A stretch of DNA of 64,000 nucleotides from Kribbella caucasensis. Lineage in GTDB: Bacteria > Actinomycetota > Actinomycetes > Propionibacteriales > Kribbellaceae. Both the position numbers and the translations under genes were made by a program. The notes under the pieces were generated by a model. The model was given only the letters and a program-made list of their open reading frames with translations, searched no databases and was not told the DNA's origin. The stretch covers positions 124,001-188,000 of the forward strand of contig NZ_SNWQ01000015.1 in NCBI RefSeq assembly GCF_004361855.1. Direction: 5' to 3'. Below, piece by piece: positions 52,127 through 60,652 of this stretch (position 1 is the first letter of the stretch; each line of letters opens with the position of its first letter).

Positions 52127-53248
52127 TCAGCCGCCGGAGACGCCGATCTCTGCGTCGGCCAGGTCGGTGTTCAGACCGTCGGTGTCGTCCAGCCAGCCTT
52201 GCGGCAGGACGATGTGGTCGCGCGGGGAACCCTGCCGGCCGCGCGGCGCCCCGAGCTCGGCCACGGGGAACGGCGCGGTCGGGTCGAGCTGGGTGAGCAG
52301 TTCGTCCAGCCGGGCGAGCGAGTCGACCATGCCGAGAGCCGCGCGGAGCTCGCCGCCGGCCGGGAAACCCTTCAAATACCAGGGAACGTGCTTGCGGAAG
52401 TCGCGCAGCCCGCGCGACTCCCCCATCAGATCGGCCAGCAACTCGCCGTGCCGCCGCATCACCACGGTCACCTCGCCCAGGGTCGGCAGGTTCAGCGCCT
52501 CACCGCCCGCGAACGCGACCGCCAGATCCCGGAACAACCACGGCCGCCCGAGGCAGCCGCGACCGACGATGACCCCGGCGCACCCCGTCTCTTCGACCAT
52601 CCGGAGTGCGTCGGCCGCCTCCCAGATATCGCCGTTGCCCAGCACCGGGATGCTGACGTGGTCGACGAGTTCGGCGATCTTGGACCAGTCGGCCTGGCCC
52701 GAGTACGCCTGCGCCGCGGTCCGTCCGTGCAGCCCGATCGCGGCCGCGCCGGACTCCTCGGCGATCCGGCCCGCATCCAGGTACGTCTGGTGACTGCTGT
52801 CGATCCCGATCCGGGTCTTCATGGTCACGGGTACGTCGTACGGGCCGGCCGCCTTGACCGCCGCCCTGAGGATCGCGCCGAGTAGATTCCGCTTCCAGGG
52901 AAGGGCTGCGCCACCACCCTTGCGAGTCACCTTCGGCACCGGACAACCGAAGTTGAGGTCGATGTGCGCCACGCCGTACTGGTCGCAAAGCACCTCGACG
53001 GCGCGGCCGATGTAGACCGGGTCGACGCCGTAAAGCTGGACCGAGCGGACCGTCTCACGCTCGTCGAAGGTGAGCATGTCGAGGCTCTTCTGATCGCCTT
53101 CGACGATGCCGCGCGAGGTGATCATCTCGCACACGTACAGGCCGGCGCCCTGTTCCGCACACAGCCGCCGGTACGCCGCGTTGGTGATCCCCGCCATCGG
53201 CGCGAGCACCACCGGCGTGTCGATCGTGAGGTTGCCTAGCTTGAGCAT
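52127..53248 (-). CDS. dus: tRNA-dihydrouridine synthase
   Basis: A 373-residue DusB-like FMN enzyme: PMAGITNAAYRRLCAEQGAG, the catalytic-Cys motif LNFGCPVPKVTRKGGGAAL, KTRIGIDSSHQTYL, GNGDIWEAADAL and VIVGRGCLGRPW. It reduces uridines in the tRNA D-loop. It is the last gene of the glyS-lipoprotein-dus run, starting two bases after the preceding stop. Confidence 0.95.
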   Translation of the reverse strand: MLKLGNLTIDTPVVLAPMAGITNAAYRRLCAEQGAGLYVCEMITSRGIVEGDQKSLDMLTFDERETVRSVQLYGVDPVYIGRAVEVLCDQYGVAHIDLNFGCPVPKVTRKGGGAALPWKRNLLGAILRAAVKAAGPYDVPVTMKTRIGIDSSHQTYLDAGRIAEESGAAAIGLHGRTAAQAYSGQADWSKIAELVDHVSIPVLGNGDIWEAADALRMVEETGCAGVIVGRGCLGRPWLFRDLAVAFAGGEALNLPTLGEVTVVMRRHGELLADLMGESRGLRDFRKHVPWYLKGFPAGGELRAALGMVDSLARLDELLTQLDPTAPFPVAELGAPRGRQGSPRDHIVLPQGWLDDTDGLNTDLADAEIGVSGG

Positions 53249-53250
53249 TC

Positions 53251-53901
53251 TTAAGCCTTGGCGACCAGGACTTGCCCGTTGCCCGAGATCCGCGCGCGAT
53301 ACGGCTCGACCGCGTTGCCCACGGTCGTCACGTCGCAGGCGATGCCCTCGGAGGTGTGCTTCACCACGGTCACATCATCCATCGTGCAGGTCACGTTCGC
53401 CGCGCCGGCCGCCGCCCGCAGTACGGCGTCGACGACCTTCGCCTTGACGATCGCGACCGACTCGGAGGTGAACTTGTACGTCGCGCTGTACTGCTTCGCC
53501 TCTATCGTCAGCGTGCCGGAATACGACTTGCCCGCATACGTCACCGTGCAGGTGAGGTTGTGCGTCCCGGGCTTCTCCGCGTCGTCGATGCCCGGGCAGG
53601 TCACCTTCGTGGTCGCTGCCTTGCCGGCGGCGATCTGGGCCCGCTCCGAGATCGCGAACCGGATCCGCTGGGCCAGCGGGGCATCGCTGTCCGGCGCGCC
53701 GGTCACGGTCGGCGTCGGCCACGGCTTGGACGGCGTCGGCAGCGGGGTCAACGTAGGGGTCGAAGCGGTCGGCAACGGACCACCCGTGGTCGCGGGCGCG
53801 GACGGCGTGGGCGTGCTGCCGGCCTCCGGCGGTTCGTCGGAGCACCCGGCGAACAGCAGCAACGAGGCAGCGGCAGCCCCCATAACCGTCCACTTGGTCA
53901 T
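53251..53901 (-). CDS. Secreted lipoprotein, DUF4333-like
   Basis: A 216-residue lipoprotein: signal peptide with a lipobox ending FAGC, a Thr/Pro-rich linker of ~55 residues, then a repeated beta pattern with paired Cys (KVTCPGIDDAEKPGTHNLTC and NVTCTMDDVTVVKHTSEGIAC) resembling DUF4333 domains of actinobacterial lipoproteins. Function unknown; the domain is thought to be surface-exposed. It lies between glyS and dus with two-base gaps, so it is co-transcribed despite having no obvious functional tie. Confidence 0.8.
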   Translation of the reverse strand: MTKWTVMGAAAASLLLFAGCSDEPPEAGSTPTPSAPATTGGPLPTASTPTLTPLPTPSKPWPTPTVTGAPDSDAPLAQRIRFAISERAQIAAGKAATTKVTCPGIDDAEKPGTHNLTCTVTYAGKSYSGTLTIEAKQYSATYKFTSESVAIVKAKVVDAVLRAAAGAANVTCTMDDVTVVKHTSEGIACDVTTVGNAVEPYRARISGNGQVLVAKA

Positions 53902-53903
53902 CG

Positions 53904-55289
53904 TCAGCAGCCCACCAGGTGCTGGGCCAGGTAGCCGGTCACCTCGGTCAACGCGACCCGCTCCTGCTTCATCGAGTCCCGCTCGCGGATCGTCACGGCC
54001 TGGTCGTCCAGGGTGTCGAAGTCCACGGTGATGCAGTACGGCGTACCGATCTCGTCCTGCCGGCGGTAGCGGCGGCCGATCGCGCCGGCGTCGTCGAAGT
54101 CGACGTTCCAGTTGTTTCGCAGCTCGGCGGCCAGGTCCTTGGCCTTCGGGGACAGCTCGGCATTCCGGGACAGCGGCAGCACGGCCGCCTTGACCGGCGC
54201 GAGGCGCGGGTCGAACCGCAGTACGGTCCGCTTGTCCACGCCGCCCTTCGCGTTCGGCGCCTCGTCCTCGGTGTAGGCGTCGAGCAGGAAGGCGAGCACG
54301 TTGCGGGTCAGGCCGGCCGCCGGCTCGATCACGTACGGAGTCCAGCGCTCGCCCTTCTCCTGGTCGAAGTAGGACAGGTCGGCGCCGGAGTGCTTGGAGT
54401 GGGTGGACAGGTCGAAGTCGGTCCGGTTCGCGATCCCCTCGAGTTCGTCGAACTCCTTGCCGCCGAAGTTGAACTTGTACTCGATGTCGACGGTGCGCTT
54501 CGAGTAGTGGCTCAGCTTCTCCTTCGGGTGCTCGTAGAACCGCATGTTGTCCGGGTTCAGGCCGAGGCCGACGTACCAGTCCCAGCGGGCCTTCAGCCAG
54601 TACTCGTGCCACTCCTCGTCGGAGCCGGGTACGACGAAGAACTCCATCTCCATCTGCTCGAACTCACGGGTGCGGAAGATGAAGTTGCCCGGGGTGATCT
54701 CGTTGCGGAAGCTCTTGCCCACCTGGGCGATGCCGAACGGCGGCTTCTTCCGCGCGGTGCCCATCACGTTGGCGAAGTTGATGAAGATGCCCTGCGCGGT
54801 CTCCGGGCGCAGGTAGTGCAGGCCCTCCTCGGACTCCACCGGGCCGAGGTAGGTCTTGAGCAGCCCGTTGAACATCCGCGGCTCGGTGAAGGTGCCCTTG
54901 TTCCCGCAGTTCGGGCAGGCGATCTCGGCCAGCTTGACGTCGTCGGCGTCCTTGTTCTTCCGCCGGGCGAAGTCCTCGCGGAGGTGGTCATCGCGGAACC
55001 GCTTGTGACACGACTGGCACTCGGTCAGCGGGTCGACGAACTCGGACAGATGGCCGGACGCCTCCCACACCTTGGTCGGCAGGATCACCGACGAGTCCAG
55101 CCCGACCACGTCGTCCCGGCTCGTCACCATCGACCGCCACCACTGGGTCCGCACGTTGTTCTTCAGCTCGACGCCGAGCGGTCCGTAGTCCCACGCCGAC
55201 TTGGTACCGCCGTAGATCTCGCCGCACGGGTACACGAAGCCCCTTCGCTTGCTGAGGCTGACGACGGCATCGACGGTATCCACGGGCAC
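53904..55289 (-). CDS. glyS: Glycyl-tRNA synthetase (dimeric type)
   Basis: A 461-residue class II synthetase: [16 protein letters not shown] at the N terminus, motif 1 near [16 protein letters not shown], the CxxC pairs CQSC and CPNC (zinc ribbon), motif 2 [20 protein letters not shown], and motif 3 [14 protein letters not shown]. It charges tRNA-Gly. GTG 55289 is preferred over the upstream frame because GGAG lies seven bases before it. It is the first gene of a three-gene operon. Confidence 0.96.
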   Translation of the reverse strand: MPVDTVDAVVSLSKRRGFVYPCGEIYGGTKSAWDYGPLGVELKNNVRTQWWRSMVTSRDDVVGLDSSVILPTKVWEASGHLSEFVDPLTECQSCHKRFRDDHLREDFARRKNKDADDVKLAEIACPNCGNKGTFTEPRMFNGLLKTYLGPVESEEGLHYLRPETAQGIFINFANVMGTARKKPPFGIAQVGKSFRNEITPGNFIFRTREFEQMEMEFFVVPGSDEEWHEYWLKARWDWYVGLGLNPDNMRFYEHPKEKLSHYSKRTVDIEYKFNFGGKEFDELEGIANRTDFDLSTHSKHSGADLSYFDQEKGERWTPYVIEPAAGLTRNVLAFLLDAYTEDEAPNAKGGVDKRTVLRFDPRLAPVKAAVLPLSRNAELSPKAKDLAAELRNNWNVDFDDAGAIGRRYRRQDEIGTPYCITVDFDTLDDQAVTIRERDSMKQERVALTEVTGYLAQHLVGC

Positions 55290-55379
55290 TTTTAGACTCC
55301 AGTTACTGACACTTGGTGGTACGGGAAGGGTCCAGGCTAGCGGGCCGACCTGGCCTGCGTCGCATCCGAACACTGCCTG

Positions 55380-55673
55380 CTACGGAAGGTTGACGGCCTC
55401 GAGCGAGTCGTACGCCGTCGGCTCGTCGATCGCCTCGGACAGCAACGGCACCGCGGCCATTTTCACCTCGTACGGCGACAAGGCCCGACGGTAGCTGCCG
55501 ATGTTCTCCCACTCCATACTCAACGCCAGGAGTTCGGGATCGTCCGCGTTCCGCCCGGTCCGCGCGGCCACGAACCCCCGCTGCCGCGACAACACCTCGA
55601 CCGCCGTCTCCAGCCGCTGCACGAACTCGACCTGAGCCGCAGCCGCGACCTTGAACCTGATCACCACAAACAC
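55380..55673 (-). CDS. Antibiotic biosynthesis monooxygenase (ABM) domain protein
   Basis: A 97-residue ferredoxin-like ABM protein: VFVVIRFKVAAA, then VEFVQRLETAVEVLSRQRGF and LALSMEWENIGSYRRAL. ABM proteins are small dimeric oxygenases or haem-degrading relatives. No haem-ligand or catalytic residue can be confirmed. The start at GTG 55673 trims an unconserved N-terminal extension. It lies upstream of glyS on the same strand. Confidence 0.8.
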   Translation of the reverse strand: MFVVIRFKVAAAAQVEFVQRLETAVEVLSRQRGFVAARTGRNADDPELLALSMEWENIGSYRRALSPYEVKMAAVPLLSEAIDEPTAYDSLEAVNLP

Positions 55674-55723
55674 GCCCGCAAGCGTACGACGTCCCCTACC
55701 ACCCACCCCGCCCGGGCACAGGC

Positions 55724-56521
55724 TCACCGCTCTCGTCGCTCAGGCCAGCCTGTGGGATGAGTGGGAATGTTCGGACGGCTGAAGGGCATCCGCGCCGCAT
55801 AACCCACACGTTCCCCAGCCACCTGCCCACCGCTCCCACGCTCGCCAGCCCCACGCTCACCGGCCCTCCGCTCCACGGCCCCACGCTCGCCGGTGCCGCC
55901 TTGCTCGCGCGTGCGTTGCCCGGTGATTCCCGCTTGCAGTGGACGGGACGACGAGAGTGGGCGCTGTCCGGTCCAGGCCTGCGCGATCGCCCGCTTGGTG
56001 TCGAGCTCCGCCTGACGCTCGGCCTGACTACCACCCTCCCCCGGCGCCCGATCACCGAACCGGTTGAGCCCCGGCTGCCGATCCGCCGGGTGCCGCCCCA
56101 GTCGCGCACAGACGTGTTCATACACGTTGCCCGTGCCCTGCCGCGGCTTGATCGCCAACAACTCCCGCCGAGGCCGCCCACCCGCCCCATCCGGCCCCAA
56201 CTCCCGAAACACCAACCGATGCTCAGGCCGCCGCTGCGGATCCCCCTGCACATAAGCCGTCACACAATCCCGCAGATCCCCCTTCCCCGCCTCATACCCC
56301 AACGCATGATGCCCGTCGGTCTGCCCGTCGGCGAGTTGCTTGATCACCCGCAGGACCTCCAACCGCAACGCGGCAACCTGTCCGCCGGGATGTCGGCGAG
56401 CATCGGCAGCCAGGCGGCGCAGGTCCTCCACGAACTTGTCCGACAGCACCAGCTCGTAGCCGGTTTGGCCAGACCGACGGACCGCCGGCAGACCCGACCA
56501 GTCGCCGGGGAGCAAGGTCAT
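55724..56521 (-). CDS. RelE/ParE-like toxin with long C-terminal tail
   Basis: A 265-residue protein. Residues ~20-130 fit a RelE/HigB-type mRNA-interferase fold: YELVLSDKFVEDLRRLAAD, LEVLRVIKQLADG, then HHALGYEAGKGDLRDCVTAY and HRLVFREL. The last ~110 residues are low-complexity, rich in Arg/Gly/Glu with GERGA-type repeats, and are not part of the usual toxin. Its ATG overlaps the stop of the upstream antitoxin gene (ATGA), the classic toxin-antitoxin layout. The toxin fold is inferred from pattern and context, not from confirmed catalytic residues. Confidence 0.65.
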   Translation of the reverse strand: MTLLPGDWSGLPAVRRSGQTGYELVLSDKFVEDLRRLAADARRHPGGQVAALRLEVLRVIKQLADGQTDGHHALGYEAGKGDLRDCVTAYVQGDPQRRPEHRLVFRELGPDGAGGRPRRELLAIKPRQGTGNVYEHVCARLGRHPADRQPGLNRFGDRAPGEGGSQAERQAELDTKRAIAQAWTGQRPLSSSRPLQAGITGQRTREQGGTGERGAVERRAGERGAGERGSGGQVAGERVGYAARMPFSRPNIPTHPTGWPERRER

Positions 56522-57012
56522 GACTCCCCGCGTTCCTCCCGGCGGAGGATCTCCAGCTCCTCCACCGCCTCAGGACCGAGCAGGCCGGCGATCTCATCCA
56601 GATCGAACGGTCTGCTGTCCGGTAGGGGTTCGGTGGCGTAGGTGCGGCGGGTGGGGTCGTCGGGGACTCCGGGTGGGGGCTCGTCGTCGCCGCGGAGCTG
56701 GCGGTACTGGGATGTGGTGAGGACAACCGCCTCGGGCGTGGTCGGGTCGATCCCGCAGACCACGGGAGTGCCGGGCTGACTCGAGTCGATCAGGGTGGGC
56801 AGGCGGCCCGCGAGGGTCGTTGGAGTGAGCACGGTGGAGTCGAAGCTGAACTTCCGCTCCCCACCGAGATCCTCGAACTCGTCGTACGTGAGCATGACCG
56901 CCTCAGGCTCCCGGTCGCCGAAGCTGAACGCATGCGTGCGCCCCGCGCGGAACCTCGCCAGGACGGCAGGCAGCTCGGCGCGAACATCGTCAACGGAGGG
57001 CAAACCGGTCAT
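56518..57012 (-). CDS. Phd/YefM-like antitoxin, double module
   Basis: A 164-residue acidic protein with two Phd-like halves: residues ~4-50 (LPSVDDVRAELPAVLARFRA, then PEAVMLTYDEFEDLGG) and ~65-105 (GTPVVCGIDPTTPEAVVLTT), then an acidic C-terminal tail that would be the toxin-binding part. It should repress its own promoter and neutralise the overlapping RelE-like toxin. ATG 57012 is chosen because the earlier frame looks non-native; the ribosome binding site is weak. It shares its module pattern with the four-module protein at 28801. Confidence 0.75.
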   Translation of the reverse strand: MTGLPSVDDVRAELPAVLARFRAGRTHAFSFGDREPEAVMLTYDEFEDLGGERKFSFDSTVLTPTTLAGRLPTLIDSSQPGTPVVCGIDPTTPEAVVLTTSQYRQLRGDDEPPPGVPDDPTRRTYATEPLPDSRPFDLDEIAGLLGPEAVEELEILRREERGES

Positions 57013-57098
57013 GCCAGAAAGGTATCCGTTTCGGGTCCGATGGCGCCGCGAGTTGTCCACAGGGTCACGGCGGTTCGGCGTACTGGAACAATGGCGGT

Positions 57099-57407
57099 AT
57101 GAGTTCCTCCAGCGGCCAGCCGGCCAGTCCGCTCCGGCAGCGGATCACCAAGCTCAGCCACCCGTATGTGGCCAAGCTGCACACCATGCCCAAGCTGACC
57201 CTGCCCGGCATCACGCTGGTCCTGGCCCTGGTCGGCGTCTTCGCCCCGGTCGCGGCCGCCGTCCCCGCCCTGCTCCTGCTCGCGCTGCTGCTGGCCTGGC
57301 TCGGCTTCCTCTCCTGGCCCGTCGTCACCAGCGGCCAACGCGCCATCCGGGTCTTCGCCGTCCTGGTGATCATCCTCTACGCCATCTCCCGCATCGCCGG
57401 CAGCTGA
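57099..57407 (+). CDS. DUF6703-like small membrane protein
   Basis: A 102-residue protein. A soluble N terminus (residues 1-30, basic) is followed by two hydrophobic helices near residues 35-75 and a third near 83-99. It resembles the actinobacterial DUF6703 group, whose function is unknown. It is transcribed away from the toxin-antitoxin pair and converges with the YibE/F gene. Confidence 0.7.
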   Translation: MSSSSGQPASPLRQRITKLSHPYVAKLHTMPKLTLPGITLVLALVGVFAPVAAAVPALLLLALLLAWLGFLSWPVVTSGQRAIRVFAVLVIILYAISRIAGS

Positions 57408-57413
57408 ACCCAA

Positions 57414-57453
57414 GCTGCAACCCTGCCCATTGATCGGGGAGGGTTTCTGCAGC
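57414..57453. terminator. Bidirectional hairpin terminator
   Basis: GCTGCAACCCT (57414-57424) pairs with AGGGTTTCTGCAGC (57440-57453), with a short bulge, between the convergent genes ending at 57407 and 57560. Confidence 0.5.
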
Positions 57454-57559
57454 AACTGGGGTGGGTTTTCCCACCGGAGCGCGCAATTTCTCTCCCCAGA
57501 CCACTGGGACGCGGATGGCATGGCGGGCTGGCGGCGTTCCGGGCAACGGCCGAGTCGGT

Positions 57560-58861
57560 CTAGCTGCTCGCCGCTTCGCCCACCAGGTGCTCCTGTTCAC
57601 CAACCAGTTCCCGAGACCGATCCGCCACCGCCATCGCCGCAAGCGCGGTCGTCAAGGGGACGGCCGCGATGATCCCCAAACTCCCGACCAGCCCGCGAAC
57701 GACCTCCATCGCCACGATCTCGGTGGTGACGATGTAGCCGGCTCCTACCCCGCTGAGCGCGAAGGTCATCAGGACCGGCAGGGCCGCGCCGGCGTAGGCG
57801 AGTACGAGGGTGTTCACCACCGACGCCACGTGCGCCCGGCCGATCCGCAGCCCAGCCCCGAACAGCTCGGCCCGGCTCGCTGACGGATTGGCCGCAGACA
57901 GCTCCCAGACCGCGCTCGCCTGCGTCACCGTCACATCGTCGAGAACTCCCAGCGCACCGATCACGATGCCGGCCACGAGCAACCCAGCCACATCGAGGTC
58001 GGGGACGAAACCCTTCACCTGCGAGGCGCCATCGGCTGCCAGCCCGGTCAGGTCGCCGACCTTCACGAACGCCCAGCCGAGAAAGGCAGTGAGACCGAGC
58101 GCCGCTATCGTCCCCGCGAGAGCGACCGAGGATTGCGCGTTGATGCCATGGGTCATGAACAGCGCAACGACCATGATCAGCGAGCCGCCGACCACCGACA
58201 CGAGCAGGGGATTCTCGCCTCTGAGAATGGCCGGCAGGATGAACTGGGTCAGCGTCAGCGCGGTCAGGCCGAGCGCGACGAGGGCCGCGATCCCACGCCA
58301 TCGCGACAGCACCACGACGGCGACAGCGAACATCCCGGCCAGCAGGAGCAGCGACCGGCTCCGGTCATGGTCGACGTACTCGTACTTCTGCGCGATCGGC
58401 TGGCCCTCCTGCAGGCCGAGCAGCACCCGATCGCCGAGCTCGACCGGACTCGCCGCCTGGCCGGGCTTCGGCACCTTGACCGGCGCCTCGAGGCCCTTGT
58501 CGGGACCTGAGTTGAGTTTGACCGTGGCCTGATTGCAGTCCTCTTTGGAACACGGGACCAGCTTGGTCACCGTGCCGCTCGCTCCGGCCTGCTGTGGCGC
58601 GTCCACCTTCAAATCGCCACTGGGCCACAGGACGATCAGCGCGACCACGGCCGCCATGATGAGCGGGATCAGGAAGGCGGCGACGACGATGCGGACACGG
58701 CGGGCGACGATTGCGTCACTGTCCACTACCGAGGTGTCGACGACGTGGTCGCCGTGACCATGGCCGTGACCGTGACCATGGCCGTGGCCGGTGGGAATTG
58801 GGAGGCGGCGCTTGCTGTTCGGCTTGGTGTCGGCTCGCCTGCGCCCTGCATGCCTCGGCAT
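57560..58861 (-). CDS. YibE/F-like membrane protein with His-rich N terminus
   Basis: A 433-residue membrane protein of the YibE/F family. The N-terminal ~40 residues contain a (GH)n tract (HGHGHGHGHGD), a candidate zinc-binding region, followed by a transmembrane helix, a Cys-containing beta domain (CSKEDC) and seven further helices with the family's FVPDLDVAGLLVAGIVIGAL motif. YibE/F is a permease-like family of unknown substrate. It is divergent from znuA across a 52-base spacer containing a Zur-type site, so a metal-related role is likely. Start 58861 has GGGAG eight bases upstream. Confidence 0.82.
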   Translation of the reverse strand: MPRHAGRRRADTKPNSKRRLPIPTGHGHGHGHGHGHGDHVVDTSVVDSDAIVARRVRIVVAAFLIPLIMAAVVALIVLWPSGDLKVDAPQQAGASGTVTKLVPCSKEDCNQATVKLNSGPDKGLEAPVKVPKPGQAASPVELGDRVLLGLQEGQPIAQKYEYVDHDRSRSLLLLAGMFAVAVVVLSRWRGIAALVALGLTALTLTQFILPAILRGENPLLVSVVGGSLIMVVALFMTHGINAQSSVALAGTIAALGLTAFLGWAFVKVGDLTGLAADGASQVKGFVPDLDVAGLLVAGIVIGALGVLDDVTVTQASAVWELSAANPSASRAELFGAGLRIGRAHVASVVNTLVLAYAGAALPVLMTFALSGVGAGYIVTTEIVAMEVVRGLVGSLGIIAAVPLTTALAAMAVADRSRELVGEQEHLVGEAASS

Positions 58862-58877
58862 CGATCAACTCCCTGTT

Positions 58878-58914
58878 TTGACAACCACTTCCATCTAAAT
58901 GAAAATGGTTGTCA
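58878..58914 (+). promoter_or_regulatory. Zur-controlled leaderless promoter
   Basis: TTGACA (58878-58883), a 17-bp spacer and GAAAAT (58901-58906) place the transcription start near the A of ATG 58914, implying a leaderless mRNA. TGAAAATGGTTGTCA (58900-58914) matches the actinobacterial Zur box pattern TGAAAATnATTTTCA and overlaps the -10. A wider dyad TGACAACCA...TGGTTGTCA (58879-58887 with 58906-58914) could also regulate the divergent YibE/F gene. Confidence 0.7.
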
Positions 58915-59897
58915 TGAGATCTAGTCTTCGTGCGGTTACCGCCGGTCTGGCCGCTCTTGCCGTACTCACTCTGGCAGGTTGCGGAAGCGACGATGCAGGC
59001 GGCTCCAGTGGTGGTGGCGACAAGCTGGACGTGGTCGTTTCGTTCTATCCGCTCGAGTTCATCGCCAAGTCCGTGGGTGGCGATGCGGTGAATGTGACGA
59101 CACTGACGGCGCCGGGCGTCGAGCCGCACGACCTGGAGCTGACCCCGAAACAGGTCGGCAGCATCGCCGAGGCCAAGCTGGTGATCTTCGAGAAGAGCCT
59201 GCAGCCCGCCGTCGACGAGGCCGTCGCGCAGAACGCGAAGGACAAGAGCTTCGACGTCTCCTCGGCGGCTCAGCTCGAGGACACCGGCGCCAACTTCGAG
59301 GAGCATGAGGAGGGCGAGGGCCACGCGGACGAGAGCACGACTCCCTCGGTCACGCCCGCATCCTTCTCCGAGGACGCACTCGATCCGCACTTCTGGCTGG
59401 ACCCGGTCCGCTACGCGGCCGTAGTACAGGCCGTCACGGACAAGCTGGTCGAGGTCGACTCCGCGCACGCAGACGGTTACAAGGAGCGCGCGCAGACGCT
59501 GATCGGTGAGGTCAACAAGCTCGACGGCGAGTTCAAGACCGGGCTGGCGGACTGCAAACTGAAGACGTTCGTGACGAGTCACGAGGCGTTCGCGTACCTG
59601 GCGAAGCGGTACGGTCTGCAGATGGTCGGGATCGCGGGCTTCACCCCGGACGCCGAGCCGACCCCGCAGCGGATCAAGGAGGTCCAGGACATCGTGCGCA
59701 AGCAGCACGTCACCACGATCTTCTACGAAGAGCTGGTCAGCCCGAAGGTGGCCGAGTCGATCGCCCGGGACGTCGGCGTCAAGACCGCGGTACTCAGCCC
59801 GATCGAGGGGCTGTCGGACGCGAACTCCAAGGAGACCTGGCTCACCCTGATGCAGGAGAACCTGGCCGAGCTGAAGAAGGCGAACAGCTGCGCGTGA
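58914..59897 (+). CDS. znuA: Zinc ABC transporter binding lipoprotein
   Basis: A 327-residue cluster-9 (metal) binding protein: signal peptide with a lipobox ending TLAGC, the first zinc His in GVEPHDLELTPKQV, a His/Glu-rich loop (EEHEEGEGHADE) typical of ZnuA, the second His in DPHFWLDPVRYA, the third in TSHEAFAYLA and the C-terminal acidic ligand near FYEELVSPKVAES. It captures extracellular zinc for ZnuCB. ATG 58914 is favoured over 58899, whose extra residues would overlap the Zur box and -10. Confidence 0.93.
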   Translation: MRSSLRAVTAGLAALAVLTLAGCGSDDAGGSSGGGDKLDVVVSFYPLEFIAKSVGGDAVNVTTLTAPGVEPHDLELTPKQVGSIAEAKLVIFEKSLQPAVDEAVAQNAKDKSFDVSSAAQLEDTGANFEEHEEGEGHADESTTPSVTPASFSEDALDPHFWLDPVRYAAVVQAVTDKLVEVDSAHADGYKERAQTLIGEVNKLDGEFKTGLADCKLKTFVTSHEAFAYLAKRYGLQMVGIAGFTPDAEPTPQRIKEVQDIVRKQHVTTIFYEELVSPKVAESIARDVGVKTAVLSPIEGLSDANSKETWLTLMQENLAELKKANSCA

Positions 59898-60652
59898 CAC
59901 CCCTCGAGCCTCCCACCGCTCCCAAGGCCGTCCAGGTCGCCGATCTCTCGGTCGACTTGGGCGGTCGACTGGTGCTCCGCGGCGTCGACCTGCAAATCCG
60001 TCAGGGTGAGGTCCTCGCCGTGCTCGGCACCAACGGCTCCGGGAAGTCGACCCTGATCCGGACGATGGTGGGGTTGCTGCCGGCCGCGCGCGGTCAGGTG
60101 AAGCTGTTCGGTACGCCGGTGCCGAAGTTCCGCCAGTGGGATCGGGTGGGGTACGTACCGCAGCGGATCACCGCAGCGGGCGGGGTACCGGCGACCGTGG
60201 CCGAAGTGGTGTCGTCCGGTCTGCTGTCGAAGCGGCGGTTGTTCCGTCCGCTCCGAGCCGAACAGCGGGCGGCGATCGACCACGCGCTGGAGGTCGTCGA
60301 CATGGCCGACCAGCGCAAGGACGCCGTCGCCGAGTTGTCTGGTGGGCAGCAGCAGCGGGTCTTGATCGCGCGGGCGCTGGTGTCCGACCCGGACCTGCTG
60401 ATCCTGGACGAGCCGACCGCAGGTGTCGACCAGGCCAGCCAGGCCGTCTTCAGCGAGGCGATCCGGGAGCGGGTCGCCCGCGGGACCACGGTGGTGATGG
60501 TCAGCCACGACCTCGGGCCGATGGACGCGCTGATCGACCGTTCGGTGGTACTGCGCCGCGGCCGGATCGTGTACGACGGTCCGCCGCATGCCTCGCAGAC
60601 GCACGCACACGTCCATCCCCATGTCGCGGATGAGCCGGGGTGGCTGTCGTGA
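59894..60652 (+). CDS. znuC: Zinc ABC transporter ATPase
   Basis: A 252-residue ATPase: Walker A GTNGSGKST, Q-loop GYVPQRITAAGGVPATVAEV, signature LSGGQQQRVLIARALV, Walker B LLILDEPTAGVD and the H-loop in MVSHDLG. The C-terminal His-rich tail (HASQTHAHVHPH) may bind zinc. Its GTG overlaps the znuA stop, and its own stop overlaps the znuB start. Confidence 0.95.
   Translation: MTPLEPPTAPKAVQVADLSVDLGGRLVLRGVDLQIRQGEVLAVLGTNGSGKSTLIRTMVGLLPAARGQVKLFGTPVPKFRQWDRVGYVPQRITAAGGVPATVAEVVSSGLLSKRRLFRPLRAEQRAAIDHALEVVDMADQRKDAVAELSGGQQQRVLIARALVSDPDLLILDEPTAGVDQASQAVFSEAIRERVARGTTVVMVSHDLGPMDALIDRSVVLRRGRIVYDGPPHASQTHAHVHPHVADEPGWLS

Noticed and set aside
55757-56641. A 294-residue plus-strand frame opposite the toxin gene
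   Set aside because: The Pro/Arg-rich antisense of the toxin tail explains it, and the minus-strand pair has translational coupling and recognisable folds.
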